From NCBI GenBank assembly GCA_022494885.1, contig JAGVSM010002407.1, forward strand, positions 84,580-148,579: a stretch of 64,000 nt of DNA, written 5' to 3'. Below are positions 32,301-47,300 of the stretch, one piece after another; the first letter of the stretch is position 1; each line of letters opens with the position of its first letter. The notes beneath the pieces were generated by a model. That model saw only the letters and a list, made by a program, of their open reading frames with translations, did not search any database and was not told the DNA's origin. The position numbers and the translations under genes were made by a program. This DNA comes from Micrasema longulum. Lineage: Eukaryota; Arthropoda; Insecta; Trichoptera; Brachycentridae.

Positions 32301-35300
32301 GTGTCCTGACAAAGAAATGGATACGTCTCGAAACCGGTAGACATAGAAAAGTTGGTAAGTGGTTCAATATAATAATTACTAACATTTCATATCTATGTTG
32401 AGGTTTAATCTAGGGGTCCAGGCGGATCTACACCATGAAGGTTCAAATTATGTAAATATGTAGGTACAAATTTCTGAACATTTTTTGTAGCTCACCTATA
32501 AAAAAATAAACACCGCTCGCCACTTGACCACCATAGGAATTAAGTTGAGGTTAAACTTACGTCGACCTCGATGTAAGGCGGTATGACCCTGGTGATGCCA
32601 ACCTCGCGCGGAGCCTTGATCTTGACTCTGTAGGAGCAGTCTCTGAGCAGGCCCCGGACGCGAAAAACTCCTGTGTCGCGCTCCGCCGCGCCCTCTTCCG
32701 CCGCGCAGCGCCCCTCCTGCCCGGGCAGGGGCTCTGCCACGACCGCCACGCCGCCCACGCCGCCGCCGCCCAGAGTCGCGATGCGTCCCACGGCGGAGCA
32801 CGCCACTCGCACACCACTGGGGAGACAATTGGTTTATGAAGATTAAAAATAATATTAGATTATAATAATTTTTCTTCAAAATTTTTCTTTGGCTTAACTA
32901 AATACTTAATACAATACCTATAATCTAATGAATTGTTGGTTGTGAAATTTTTGTTATAAATATAAATGAAAACAGGGGGAGGTGAGAGGAGTAGGGAAAG
33001 CACTATAGAAGGTCTTCTCCCTTTTATGTTTTTAATTGGTTTTTTTTTTTGTATTTTTTCATTTTTTTCCCCTCTCCTTCTGTATCCATAATAAATATAA
33101 ATGTGAAATCTGTAAATTGGTTATACTTCATTAAATTGTTTTCTTCTACCTTTTATTTCGACTGTATGATTTCAATAAGTAAAATTTAACTGGATAGAAG
33201 ACATTATTTTCATCTCTTTTTGCATCTGGAGCGAGCCGTCGGGCGTGAAAAAGACGGCGATCTATCGGTTGTTCTTCATTTAATAAAGTTTGGCAGCGCC
33301 CTCGTTGGCAGGTGCTGCATTCCATGCAATGTACAGTTGTTGCAAACTCACCTGAGAGTGACAGTGTGAGTCTCCCCCTCTTTGACAGGTATGATGCGAT
33401 GTGGCGGAGTGAACTTGTACTCCTTCATTAGGGGTTTGAGGTAGTACTCTCCGGGGGCGAGGGAGGGGAACGTGAGACGACCCTCGGTGCCTGTAGCTAA
33501 ATTACGGCGATATGAAGAGCCTCCAGACACGGAGACTAGAGCACTCTGAAAAGGAAAACATGTCATGTATAAATATTAAAAATCGGTAGAAAATATTAAT
33601 AATAAATGGTTTCTTTGCCTCTTTCCCTCACATCATGACAAACTAATAATTGGTCGGCCTGGTGGCGTAATGGTTAGCGTATTTTCCTACCATGCAAGAA
33701 GTCTCGGGTTCGATTCCCGACATGGTTGATATGAAATATTATTTAAAGGGGTGTTTTAAACTAGAATATTTCATAGTCCCTAGACTGGTACCTGAAGCGT
33801 AAGACTGATCACCTTACCTTCATGTAACAAAAATGATCATGATACATTGCAATTGGTGTACCAATACAGTGACCTATGCACCATTAGGTGCGGAAAAGAA
33901 ATGATGGTAAAACTAAGCCAAAAATTATTTTTTAAAATTTTTATGTATCGTATTATCAGCGCAACAATTTTTTAAAGCTTTGTATTTCTGAAATTACTCA
34001 GCGTGTGACTTCTCAATTTCTCTTCCCCTTCTGCCAATTGGTTCGTTCACTTACCGTAAACCGGAAATTTTTCACAGCTCTCTTATCATTGGTTGATCCA
34101 TATGAACTAGTGACGTCGTTCAAAGTAATTTGTTTTTATGAAAATATTTTTTATTATTTTTTTCATACATTTTCAAGAAACTTTGAAGTACAATTTAGTG
34201 CTTTAATTTTTACCGCTTGTAAGAAAACATTTCTTGTATCCAATTTCCCATGGGGCTGAAGTTCCTCATTGTTTTTTATTCGTGTTTTAACAGCTGTTTT
34301 ATAGGTTATTTTGTAGCGAAGAGATCACACCATATTATTCAATTGTGGCGCTTCAGTGTGTTTGAGTGAGCACTGCACATTTTACATATTTTAACACTGC
34401 GTTATCGGCCCACACTCGCAAAAAAGAACGAGTATACGTCTGTAACATTCATGCAGCGTGTAATATAAAACGTACACTACAATATGGCACATGAAGATAG
34501 CCACGTGGTGTGGAGTCACAGCGCTGAACACTTCACGTTTGTAGTGTTTTGCAGCAGCATTACTGTTTTGATACTACAAACATATTTTGGTGTTTTATAA
34601 GGAGTTATCTAAAAGGAGTTATCTAATATTTTCATTAAATATTTTACTTGTTGGGCTAGTATTAAAAATATTTTGGGCTAAAATACCCAATCGCCCTGCC
34701 TATTCAGAAGAGCAAGAAAAATACAATTCTCACATTTATTGCCATTTTTAGTTTAGTAATTGAGGATTGTTTTTTTCAGAACACAATATTCGCCCCACAT
34801 GGCGATTTTTCATTTTTAATATAATTTACTGTCAGAAAAAAAACTCACCAAAACAGATACACGAGATATAGGCGCATCAGCATAGGATGCCTGCCTATAA
34901 CGAATAATAATAATAAAACACACTAAAAACTGGCTTAAAAAAACAAAGTCTCATAGTTTTTTCAAAACACATATTTTATTGTGTATTTAATCCATAATTT
35001 CAATCATTTCAATTGGATGCTAATGAAATACAAAAGAAATTTATAAACTATTTATAAATTATAAATTGATTTTTTTAACCAAAAATTGTTCATGTAATTT
35101 GATGTGATTTACCAAAAACTTTAGAGTTATAACTTAATAGAGTCACCCATACGGAGAAAATCCATTCTATGATTATTGACCACGAAGATAGCTACAGATT
35201 ACAGCGATTGAATGGGCCGTAGGTACCTGGGTTGTTGCATTTGCAAATGTAAACCGAAACCGTCCATTACACATTTGTTTTTAACTAAAAACCAAAAGAA

Positions 35301-38300
35301 AACCAAACAAAAAATTTGGAACCCTTTCGTTTTATGCAATAGAGCTTAGAGGCATCTCTAGGGAATTGTTACTCAGATCACAACACGAAACATCATGAAA
35401 CATTTATGTCGAGTTTTGATAAAACGGTCCTAAATTATAAGTCTCCCGAAGCAAGAATTTGGAGGCTGGCAATCCCAGTTTTCTATCCAGTACACTTTTC
35501 CTCCCTGAGATTTAGTTTAAATTTATTTTATGTACTATATAAATCTAGGAATGACTGAAACTCTCCATCATCTAAAAGCCTACCTGCAGTGGTTCGTTAG
35601 TAGCGGCATCTACAATATTGACAATGATCTCGGCCAGCTTCTGGGCTTGGAAGTTTCCCTTGTCGTCTGGTCCCATCATAACGTAAGACTCCTTCTCTGC
35701 AGTCAGGGTGTAGCTCAGGGAGGAGTCCAGGGGCCCAAAGTGGTACTTGCCATCAGCACCGGTGGTCTGGACCTCGTCAGTTTCTCCTACACCACCAAAT
35801 TTAATTCAATATTTTGCTAAAAATACAATATAAAGTGGTTTAGTGTAAAGGCTACGGTGCTGAATGCATGGAATTTCGGGTTCAATTTCCAGTAAAATTC
35901 ATCATTTCCCTATCCAAACCCATTGGTGCATAGGGCACTGCATTGGCAGTCCAATTGCAGTGTATCTTAATCATTTTTGTTATATGAAAGGTAAGGTGAT
36001 CAGTCTTAAGCTTCAAATGCCAGTCGGAACGATGAAATATTGCAGTGTAAAATGACCTTTAAAATTTCAAGTCAACCTACCCAGGAATCGAACCTGGGAC
36101 TGCAAGCATGGTAGATGATTTTAAAACCAGAAAGTTTAATATATAGTGATAGCTGAGTTAGAATGTAAGTGTAAGGATATAATTGTAAAGCGCCCTTGAG
36201 ATGATTTTTCACAAAAATGGCACTATATAAACCAGCCAAATATTATTATTAACAATAAATTGCAATACCAAGAACTTTTAAATACAGTAGTTTTTTTAAT
36301 TTTACCTATTTATTATTAATGAACGGCCAAAAATGTATTAGTAATTAAATCTCAGGTGTAAACATTATCTTAATATGTAGAGTATAAGTTACCTCCAGTA
36401 AGTGTTATGACAACCCCCTTGATGGGAGGGTCTACCTTTCCTGCCAGAACTGTTCCCTGCGCCGCTATAAACTGGAGCCCTGACTCTACACAGTGGCCTC
36501 CGGGGGCTCCCCCCAGGTAGTGAGGCCCGGAGGGGCTGAACAGGAGCTGCCCGGACTTCGGAGTGATAAGTACTGTTGCACCCTTGGAAGAAAGAACATT
36601 AAAAAAAAAAAGGATTTATCATTATTTTTTGTATGAGCAATAGTAATGCACATTTTAACCTTTGTGGGGCGACGGTCTTGTAATCTCTCACCAAACCATT
36701 CACGCGGCCACTTTTGATTGAATATTTATCTTCATGATTATGTTATGAATAAGGCACTTATAAATTAATTACCAAACTTGAGAAGACCTAAACTGTTTAA
36801 AGAACATTTTGGAGAACTAAAATAAACATTACAGTCCCATAATTAAGGAAGATAACGCGAACAAAAAATATTCATAGTAAATCACTTACCACTTGAAACT
36901 GTACCGCCATCTTGAATGTCATATGATACCGGACAGCAGTGATATTGGAACACTGCGCCACTTAACAAAACGTATTTTTCGTTTGTACTAGGACACTTGG
37001 AAAGCTTTTATTAAAACGGTTTTACTGATTATTTTATGGTTTTCGACACTTGACATGTTCTTTAACACTTAATAATAACATTTTATGGGGTGAAATTGAT
37101 GTTTATTGATGGAACGGAATTAAAATTTCGCACCCGTGTGGTATATTTTGTAACAGGGTTTAAGACATAATCCTACATTACATGGAGAGCAAAAGTATCG
37201 AGTTAATTTTGTTTTTTTTGGTTTTAATTTTGTGTTCGCACAAACATGACAACGTCTTCGCGGCTTTTTTTTTTTAGGGTTCGGCGGAATCAACTCGGGA
37301 ATGTGATCCATTATATCCCTTGGAAAAATTCTGTGTGGAGTCCGGCTTGTCGAAACTGTGGGATGTGGTGTCCTTATAATTGGTATTTTATATTTCGCTA
37401 ATAGTTGCGTTATAACATTTTCTTGAAAATCTGGAAATGATATTGTTTTGCCGGTTACTGATTTAAATAAATAAAAAGAATTTAATAAATACAAATCTAT
37501 AAAATGAAATGATACCTTTTTGTACCATTTTAAAGATTTCCTCATGCATGTTACGTTACTAAGCATCATATCAGCTTTATCCACTGTTCCCATACATTTA
37601 TTATAATTAATTATGCATTTCGGTTTAATTATGGGCTCATCTGTGCGATAATGTAGTTTTCCAGTTGGCTCCATGGAGTCATCGTGCATTGTTGTCAACA
37701 TATGGACCTCTCTCTTGTCACACCATTTTAGGGCTAATAATGGAGTATCATTTTTAGCTTCTACTTCCCCTTTTTTCAATTTTCTAAATTGTGGTAAGCC
37801 TTTTCGATTTTTTCTTACGGTCCCACACGCATTAGTTTTATTTGCATGAAGATATTTAAATAATACCGGACTTGAATACCAATTATCACACCATAATTTG
37901 TGCCCTTTTCCAATATAATCTTTTAAAAGTGTTGTGACTACAGCTCCGGATACTCCAAAATTTTGATCATCTACTATGTCCGTTCCTTCTCCACAGTAGA
38001 TGATAAAATCTAAAATATATCCGGTTGTCACATCGCACAACACAAATAATTTAATTCCAAACCGGTGTCGTTTTGACGGAATATATTGCTTAAACAATAA
38101 TCTTCCTTTGAATGCTATCATGCTTTCATCTATGCATAAATTTTCGTGTGGAACCATTGTCTCTTTGAACATTTTTCTCGTATGGTCTATTAATATCCTA
38201 AGTTTGTTTAATCTGTCGGAAGACGGGGGACTATTTGGATCAGAGAAATGCAACATTTGTAAAATTAACTGATACCGATCCCTTGGCATTGTTTTTCCGA

Positions 38301-41300
38301 AAATTGGATAAAAATACAAGTCATCGGTACGCCAGTATTGTTTAATAGATAAATGCTTACATTTCGCCATCACCATAGACAGTGCGTAAAAACGATATAA
38401 TTCGGGAACAGTGATATCTTTCCATTTGTGTGTGCGAGAACTTGGCCCTTGTTCTTTACTTGTATATGTATATACATAAAATTTATTGATTTCTGAAACT
38501 ATAGTGCTCATTATCTGAATGTTTAAAAAATGTTCAAAAAAATCACATTCAATTGAATTACTGGAGAGGCTGTTGACAGTAATACCCGATTGGAAATCAT
38601 CAAATTCATGTATTATGGGAATATAAGGTCCAGATTTCCATGAATTTAACTGTCCCCTCTCTTCGACACGGTCCTCAACAGATTCTGTTTCCATATCGGA
38701 ATCAAGATCACCTACCTCTGTGTCATCCTCAGAAAATATTTCGTAATCGGAGTCCAATTCTCCAATTATTTTGGCAATTTCTTCGTCAACCAAATTTTGT
38801 GACGTCATTATAAATACAATATTGAAAAAATATAATTTTAAATTAACCAATCGTTCGTAATTTCGATACTCTAAATGTATTTAACAATTATTAAAACTTC
38901 GTTTTTTGTTTACTAATAAAAACGTAATTTTTAAAACGGTTCACCAACAAAAGTTTTTCGAACACAAATTTTCCTGCTTGCACTTGCATATAACATAGAA
39001 AAAAAAATAGTTTCCCATCAGTTTACCGATGTCGGTCACGACAAAACCCGGTCACTGGTAAAAATTATAAATAAAAATGGAATAAAAGTACACACGTATT
39101 TTTATTATTATGAAGAAATGTTTGTTTCAAAAAACACCCACCACTACACAATAGTATGATAAAATTATTTGTAATGTCACTTATTTAACTAAATTTAATT
39201 AGGGACCTACACAAATTCGAAAGTATACAGATTGCAAATCAAAATATTCGCCGCTGTGCATATTCTATCCGCGCACTATGCTACACTGACGTAGTTACTG
39301 GGAAGAGCCCGGCGAGACACTATTGGTCGAATTGTACCCGCCAGAATTTCAAACTAATTAGCTGTTTTCTTAGGTTCGCGACCCGAATAAGTGATCTCTT
39401 AGATCTGGATTTTTAGTAAACAAACATATAATTTTCGTTGGTAAACCGTAGATGGCATTAGTAGCATGAAATATCCTATACACTTATCTGAGTGGGAACG
39501 TCATAGGGATCAAGCTAAAGATTTTATCGACCGCCGAACGCCAGCATAACAACATTGTTTACGTTCGCGTTGAACGGAAGGAAATCTAGTATGGAACGTA
39601 GGATAGCAACATATGTTACAGCCGCTTCCCAAGGGTTAATAGAGGAAAGAAAATATCATCTCATCGCGACGGAATGGAGGGATTGTTAGAGAATACGGAA
39701 GTCCATGTATTTTTTTTTATTACTTGGTACTTTTTTTTTCTTCAAACACCTCACCGGGCACAAACCGTATGGAGGCATTCATTTATACTATCTTTATGTG
39801 TCTAGTTTAACAGTTGAACTTGGTTATAACACTCACGGAAATAGCAAGATCTCATATGTAAGGAGGAAATATTTGTTGACATTTTAGTTTATGGTTTTTT
39901 CCATACATTTATTCACCTTTACAACAAGCTACTTCTAGGACATACCGAACAAAAAAATTGTCAACAATAGGGAAACATCACTTTTTTTTTACTTATAATT
40001 TTATATTAATAAGGGTCTATGAAATACCGTCGAGTAAAATATTTTTTTTTACTACTTCTAAGGAGCGTGAAAAATATTTTTAAACTTATAATTTTGGATT
40101 CCCACAAAAACGGTCCATCGCATTGACCACGCTTCTAATACTTCACGATTTGTTTAAATTTTGAACTTTGTTTGTGACCGTTTAAATTTAAATAGAACAT
40201 TGTCATGAATCTTGACATCACAATTATCATATTTTTTAATAATCTCTTTTTTAAAGTTATGTGTAAAAATATTTCTCCAGAATATCCCTATTGATTTTGA
40301 AAATACAATTATTTTTTTAAAATCCATTTCATATATTTTTATCGGTATTCATAGTATGTGATATTTCCCTATTGAGCCGAAACTCTTCAATCTGTAAAAA
40401 CATAATTTTCAAAATAAGAACCTAAGTAATAAACGGGCGACTAACTTGGGACCGATGCCACCAAGCATCAGGATCGGATTACATTTATGGCACTATGCAA
40501 GTTTCTAAGTAACTATAGTCCTTCAAATATAGCTTGATTAGAATGACAGCTGTCAAAGTAATTTCATTAGCGATGGGAAATTACTGATCAAATCGATTTT
40601 ATCAGTTATTTCATGCAATCATGAAACTCTGTTTCCAAAAATTGATATAAATACAAAAAAATAAGCCTATTATAGTGTGTTTAACATAATTGTTCACCAA
40701 AATATGAGACATTTATACTTTTTTTTTTCTCTAACGTTTTTGCAAAATGATGTAACCTTGTAAGAACGTTGCTAATAATTAGGTTTGTTTTAGTTTTATT
40801 TTAGTTTTAAAGCTGATTTTATAAATTAATGTTGATTTATGTTTCAAGCATTGTAATAAAAAAATAAATTAACACGGTAGATACAAATGATTTTTCATGT
40901 GTCAATATAAATAAATCCTTTGACGTTACTACAAAGTTATGTCGTCACTTTTTCTGACAACTGTCATTCTAATCATGTTACATTTTAAGAACTATAATTG
41001 GTGTTTTCGCTGATAATATTAAAAAAGTATCATTCATATGGTTGAAATTCGGTGCAAAAAACCCATGCTTTGTGAGCTCAAATAAAAAGACTCGGAGGGC
41101 AAGAACTAATTTACAGGGACTTCAATATAAAGTTACCTGGGGCAGCATAACAGTGTGTCTGAAGACAAACATGCCGTCTTGCTTCTGGGGAAGGGGCTTC
41201 AAAGGACCAACGACCTCCCCTTGGTCGCGGCCAATCTTGAGGGTCAGATCATCAACCACTTCATCAGCGAGGACAGTGATACCCACAGAGTGTGACACGG

Positions 41301-44300
41301 CATTGATGACAATCATCTAAAAATAAAAAAGGCTACACAATGACAATGAAATATCGCAGTGTACAACCACCTTCAATACCAATATTTCACATCCACCCTG
41401 CCAGATATTGAAACCTAGGACCTTAAGCCAAAGACCTCCATCCCCCAAACACAGATTAACTCATTCCGAGTAATTCCAGTCAATAAACTTTATTAGAATT
41501 CACGAATTAAGATGTCCTTTTTTCACCAAATCATGGTGTTTACACTAAACTTATCTCCACTCGATTCTCCTATTAAAGACTTTAAACCTAAAAGCTCCAT
41601 CTCGTCCAAGATTCTTGTTCTATTTCACAGACAGAATTGTATTCTTCATCTGCCCGGACACAAACAGAATATTAAAAGATGAATAATATTTTACATATAA
41701 TATCTGCTAAGCTCCGCAAGCATATGTACGGAGCATATTGGTGTATGACTGTGAGACATGGTACCCTACCGAAAGAGAGGAAAAGACTAGAGGCCTTTGA
41801 GATGTGGTGCTCTAGAAGAGTATTAGGAATTTCCTGAAGAGACAACTTTACTAATGTCGAGGTTCTCATTAGAATCGAAGAAGGGAAGCACCTAATCAAA
41901 ACCATCTCAGAGAGGCGAGCCTAATAGATTGGCCACATTATGCGCCATGGGGGTCTCCTGCTTGACATAATGAAGGGAATGGCTTAGGGGACAAATCACA
42001 GAGCGCATTTCCGTCGAGAGTATTTGGAGCAGCGTGCAGGGACTTGAACTGTGCCTCACATGTTGAGCCGAAGAGGACTGCAGAGAATAGAGTGCAGCGG
42101 AGGTCAAGCTGCGGGACTTTACTGCAAACTAATCCCCAGGATTGAGACTGCGAAGAAGAAGAATCATATAAGCTGAAAACCATTTCAGCAATGATCAAGT
42201 ACCTAAAATAAAATTCGGTATGTATGTATCGTTAGCGTCCACGTCGCGAGAACCCTGGGCAATGGGATCACACTCATAACGGTGTGATCACAGCAGATAA
42301 CGAGAGGATGAAAGGTGAGTTTCTGGCGCCTCCAAACCTGAACCAACCAGCTAAGGAAAGGTAACCCCGACAGAAAAATCCACCAAGGCAATGGGAAACC
42401 ACTCTGGTCATCTTTTCCCAGGAATCACTATGGCGAGTACATCCAATAAGCAGTTATCCTGGCTGCGGAATACAAGAGTAGCGCAGGACCAAGATGCTGG
42501 GGAACCTGACAAGGCACCGCAAGAAGAAGAAGATGTTTGTTTATCATAACAACGTGATTTTAATTTACATTTACTATAGCAGCGTTCATTTGTTTATAAC
42601 TAATAAAAAAGTAGTATCGATTAGGTTATAAGAATATTACCTTATTTGTCTCTCTAGTGTTGTGATTGACCGTAGAGGGCTCATACACGTGGCAACCCTT
42701 GGGGGTGAAGACATATTCTCCTGCTGAAGGGAGACAGTGTTGAGAAATACCAGCTTGAACGTCTATTATGCCAATACTGGTTCCTGTTGTGTATTGCATC
42801 TGAAAACGATTTGTAGATAAATATTTTATTCATTTAAAAATGCCAAGGTAGTTCACATCTGCAATAAAAATAATAGTTTATTAACATAAAAATTCCTATG
42901 ATCTACTACATTTTTGTGGTAATAGAGTTCTCTGAATTGTGTGTCGTCTACCCAACTAGATATAACCTGTTTTAAGGCAGACATTTTTATATGCAGAGCA
43001 AAATAATACACTTACCTCAGATTTATGTGACATAGCAAATGACACTGCGTAACCAGTGTGAATAAACTCGGGAATGGTAGCCTCAGCAGAAGTAACTACA
43101 ACATTATGCTTGGCCGATGTCCAGCAGATGTTTTCATTTGGAACCGACACCTCGTAGCTCCCGGGAAGGATTTCGGTGAAGGTGTATTTTCCATCCGCTA
43201 AATAATATTAAAGTAAATTAAATTTTACATGCTTTACTTAGTAACAATATGCAATGGCGATTGTTTTTTTAAAAAAAACCTTTCTCTGGTAAACAAGTAA
43301 TTCGTACCATCGGCCTGAACCGTGGTAGGTTGTCCCGTGTAGGTCCCGTCCAGCGAGAGCGATCTTAAAGAGACCAGAATCCCGAGGCAAGCGGGCTGCT
43401 GGGAGTCTTTCATGCAGCGGATGCTCCCCATCAGAGTGGCCTTGAGCTGCGAGAATGTGATCCCATCCAGGGGACTGTGCCCCACAGTTATCTTCTGAGA
43501 CAGCGGGAAGAATCTGAAAATAAATTATATTTTACACAAAACAAATTTTAATAACTTCATAGACAAATAGTGGATTTAACTTGATAGGTTCACTCATTGA
43601 CAAATAACAAATTTAACAGGACAGCAAAAATAATAAAAACCTTATTTGTGGGACAATGACAAGACAAGATGTCACTCCCTTTAGGTAAACAAGAATTGTT
43701 TTTTTCTTTTACGTAATGGGAAACGTTAGTATATTAGGTGTAAAAAATTGGATCACTTCAAAAGATGACCAGTTTTTTTCAATGCGGGATTCGTACGCTG
43801 CCTGAAAGAAAGAAGAAGGAAGAAGCCAGCGATGGACAATACTTAATAATAATGTATAACCAGTTTTTTACAATAAGGCCTCGAATTTTGGAAAAAAAAC
43901 AGTGGAGCGTTATGCATATTTTTTCTGAATAAATAAAAAATATAATATAAAATATAAGGAAAGTTTTTTCTAGTGGGTTCAAATATCGAAGGGGTTGATA
44001 AATAAACAATGACTCACTGCATCCCTTCCCTCCTATCCTCCGGAGACACGTCCACGGCAGCCAGGTAGGCGCCGGGCGCCAAGTGTGCGCACCACGCGCC
44101 GTCGGACGCCGCATTGGCCACCATGGGCGCCGCGCTGGGTCGCGCAGCAGGCCGCAGCAACACGGCACGGGGGCGTGCGCCCGCAGCGGGCGAGCGCACG
44201 GCGCCACACACGCGCCAGCGCGCGGGCCACGCGTCGCTCAGGGTGACAGACCCACCCGCCGTGACGGTCAGGAGGACATCGTCAAACTCACAACCCTCTG

Positions 44301-47300
44301 AAATCATAGATAGTTCTTGATAATCATTCTGGAACAGCTAGAAAATTTATTATTATATTGTAATGATTTTATTCCTGCAAAGGTACAGCATGTGATAACA
44401 AAGTATTTTTTTGCTTAAATTACAAATTAAAAAAGTTAAAATTAAATTAATTTCTTTATATAATCACTTTGTAAAGCGCCCTTGAGGTATTATATTACGA
44501 AAGTGGCGCTATATAAGTTATCCATAATAATAATATTGGTATTATTTTAGACTGTGATCAAAGGTAAGATTGCAAAAGATAAATTAGAATAAAAGAATAT
44601 GGTAATATGTAGATATGACACCCAAGAAACTGATTTAAGGCATAGATTTACACGAAATTCATAAAAGTGACAATATTTCGAAAACCAAAGATTTTTTACT
44701 GAGGTCATAAGTACATATTATGGGAGTCATGAACTGGCATATCAGCCCTCGAAGGAAGTACATCGAGTTTGAGATACGTGTATAAAATTACTTAACATCA
44801 CCTCGGTACTTAAAACAAACCTGTTTTATTTTAATTTTAATTATTCTGAATAAACACAAAGTCAGAGCTTAAATATAAATTTTATATTCAGAGTTGATAT
44901 TTTCATTTATTTATTCAGATATTTAGAACATTACAGAAAAAAGACCCAATTCATTCTAAATACAATAATAGATCACAAATTACAGTAGATAGTTATGTTA
45001 TTAAAATAATTTTAAAAAATGTAAAAAAAAAAATTAAAAGTTAGAAAGTGCTTTCCTAAGGAAGGCCCACTGTCGTGAAATATGTTGGCATACGAGGCGA
45101 TGTGATTAAGTAGCAAGATTGCTCTACCAACCGGCATAACCATTGGCAGGTTGGTTCTGCATCTTGGTAGGTAAAACAATCGATGCTGTCTTTGTCGAAG
45201 ATAGTTATCAGGTACGAACAGACCTACATCCATCAGAATTTCTGAGTTATGTATGCGACCACCAATCACCTGGAAAAAGTGAACACCCAAATGAACGTCC
45301 CTCCTCCTCCATAATGACTGATAGCCTAGCATCCCCAGTAAAAAGTCGGTTGGAAAAAACCAAGGATAATATCCACACTCTTTTAGATACAGATAGCGCA
45401 GAAATTTTTTCTGCACTCTCTCCACCATTAAAGAGTATCGAGCCTCATGTGGCGACCAAATAATGGAACTAAACTCCAAACGACCTCTTACCAAGGAATT
45501 ATACAATGTCCTCAAAATCTGAGTGTTAGAAAAGATCTTGGCATTTCTAAGAACAGAACCAAGCATTTTAAGGGAGTCATTACACAGATTAACTATATGA
45601 AGATTAAAAGATAACTGAGCGTTTAACAACACCCCGGGATCTCTAGACGTTGAAGCCCTTTCAAGCCTCACTCCATCCATGAAATAACGATAGATTATTG
45701 ATAATTCGTCCATGAGATAAGATAGTATTTCTTCTCCAATACAGGATATTATAACCCTGTACTTTAATGTGCAGACAGTACAAAGAGACTAAGAGAAATA
45801 TTGAGAGATTCGCTTTCTGAAGCATTTTCAAGAAGAGTTTTTTCCATTTATTGTTACCCTAGATAAGTTTCAACTAAAAATTCTTTCTGCGGACAGAAAG
45901 GATTTCTGGCCTAGTTATATATTGGGTTTTATGAGTCCATGTGAGTGTTCCTAGTAATTTATTTTTTTTGTTCCAAGAAAAAAAAAATCTGAAGATTACA
46001 CAAATAAAAAATATAATATAAATTATCATACTAACCTGTCGCAATCTTCAGAGTGTGCGTATTTGCCTTAAGATTATTGAGCATGAAGTAACCATCCTTC
46101 CCAGAGACTACAGTTGGGTGTCCTAACAGGGAGACATGTGCCCCACCGATACCTGGCCCTCCTGCGTGACTCACTACACGGCCCTCGACAGAGAACCCAG
46201 TCACCTAAAACGAAATAAGCGTAAGTAAATCATAAATACATATTGTTTTGTTTTAATCTCTCAGGCGAATGTGTGGTACAACTATGTACGATAAGTGCAC
46301 AAATGTCGAAATCAGTACATTATGTAAGACTTTTTTATATTTTTTTATATGGGAGTTGCATTTATTATTTACCTTGCTTATTATGTACAAGTTTTATAAT
46401 TCATAAAAGTTGATTTTTATGCTTTTAATAAGCTTCTATTTTAATAATTGTATGAGTATGTCCAAATGTATGCAGACTGGCTGGATTTCCTCCCTAAGGA
46501 GTTATTTGGATCTAAATTTATTCCAATAGAGCATTTACTCTCAAAACACAGAAGTTAAACACAAGGGCTAATACCTCAAATATGTTTCCAAGAATCAAGC
46601 TGTCGTGCTGGACCTTGATGTCAGCTTTAGTGGGCTGCAAGTTCAAGGTCATCTTGGTTTGACCGGGGGTCTTGGCGACTGGGACGAGGGAGTACTGTCC
46701 GGCCGGCACCAGACCGAAGGCGAACTCTCCGGTGGCAGCAGTCACCACGTGGCAGATGGGATGGCCCGTTACCCCGGAGAGAAGAGCCGTGTCGCAGCCT
46801 TCAATTTTGAACTGAACTTTAGTCTACAAGAAACATAAAAAAATATTCAATTATAAGTAATATCATATACATATGAGGCGTGTTAAAATATTGACAGCAA
46901 TCTTCACCATTGGTCTGAAATGAGTGAGATATGGCGATGGATAGAGAAACAAAAATACTATTGACAACTGCAAAGGTTTCATAGTACCAATGGCATATCT
47001 CATACATCTTAGACTCAATATATTTAACCAATAACTCTGCAACAACGGCAGTCTCCTTTACATCACAGAACAGAAACCAATTTATAAATTAATCTCTATA
47101 AAAGAGAATATTCTGGAAACAATTATTAACTAAAATAATAAATTATCATTGCATTCTGGTAAGGTAAAGGTACCAAAAAAGCATTTATTGCATATTACTA
47201 AAAACTTAAAAAAGTGGAGAATACCGTTTTTACTTTAACACACCTCATATGTAAGCATAATCATTAATTACAACATCATTAATTCAAGGAGAAAATAAAA

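Noticed and set aside
32496..32879. Arg/Gly-rich proteins in other frames of NOMO exon 14
   Set aside because: They are frame shadows of the GC-rich exon, whose true frame matches the NOMO family.
34849..34894. Regular NOMO exon between exons 12 and 13
   Set aside because: Its 46 bases would break the frame, and NOMO exons 12 and 13 join to give NEPLQSALVSVSGG, which aligns without a gap to other NOMO proteins.
36880..36940. NOMO exon reading ATGGCGGTACAGTTTCAAGTG before GTAAGT on the minus strand
   Set aside because: It lies inside the piggyBac element, and exons 10 and 11 already join in phase across it with expected protein sequence.
38809..38850. Longer transposase N-terminus
   Set aside because: The extra codons have no ATG; the frame there starts at TTG. 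The first ATG is at 38808.
43779..44320. Plus- and minus-strand Arg/Ala-rich frames over NOMO exon 6
   Set aside because: Shadows of GC-rich exon 6; only the frame joining exons 5 and 7 in phase is supported.
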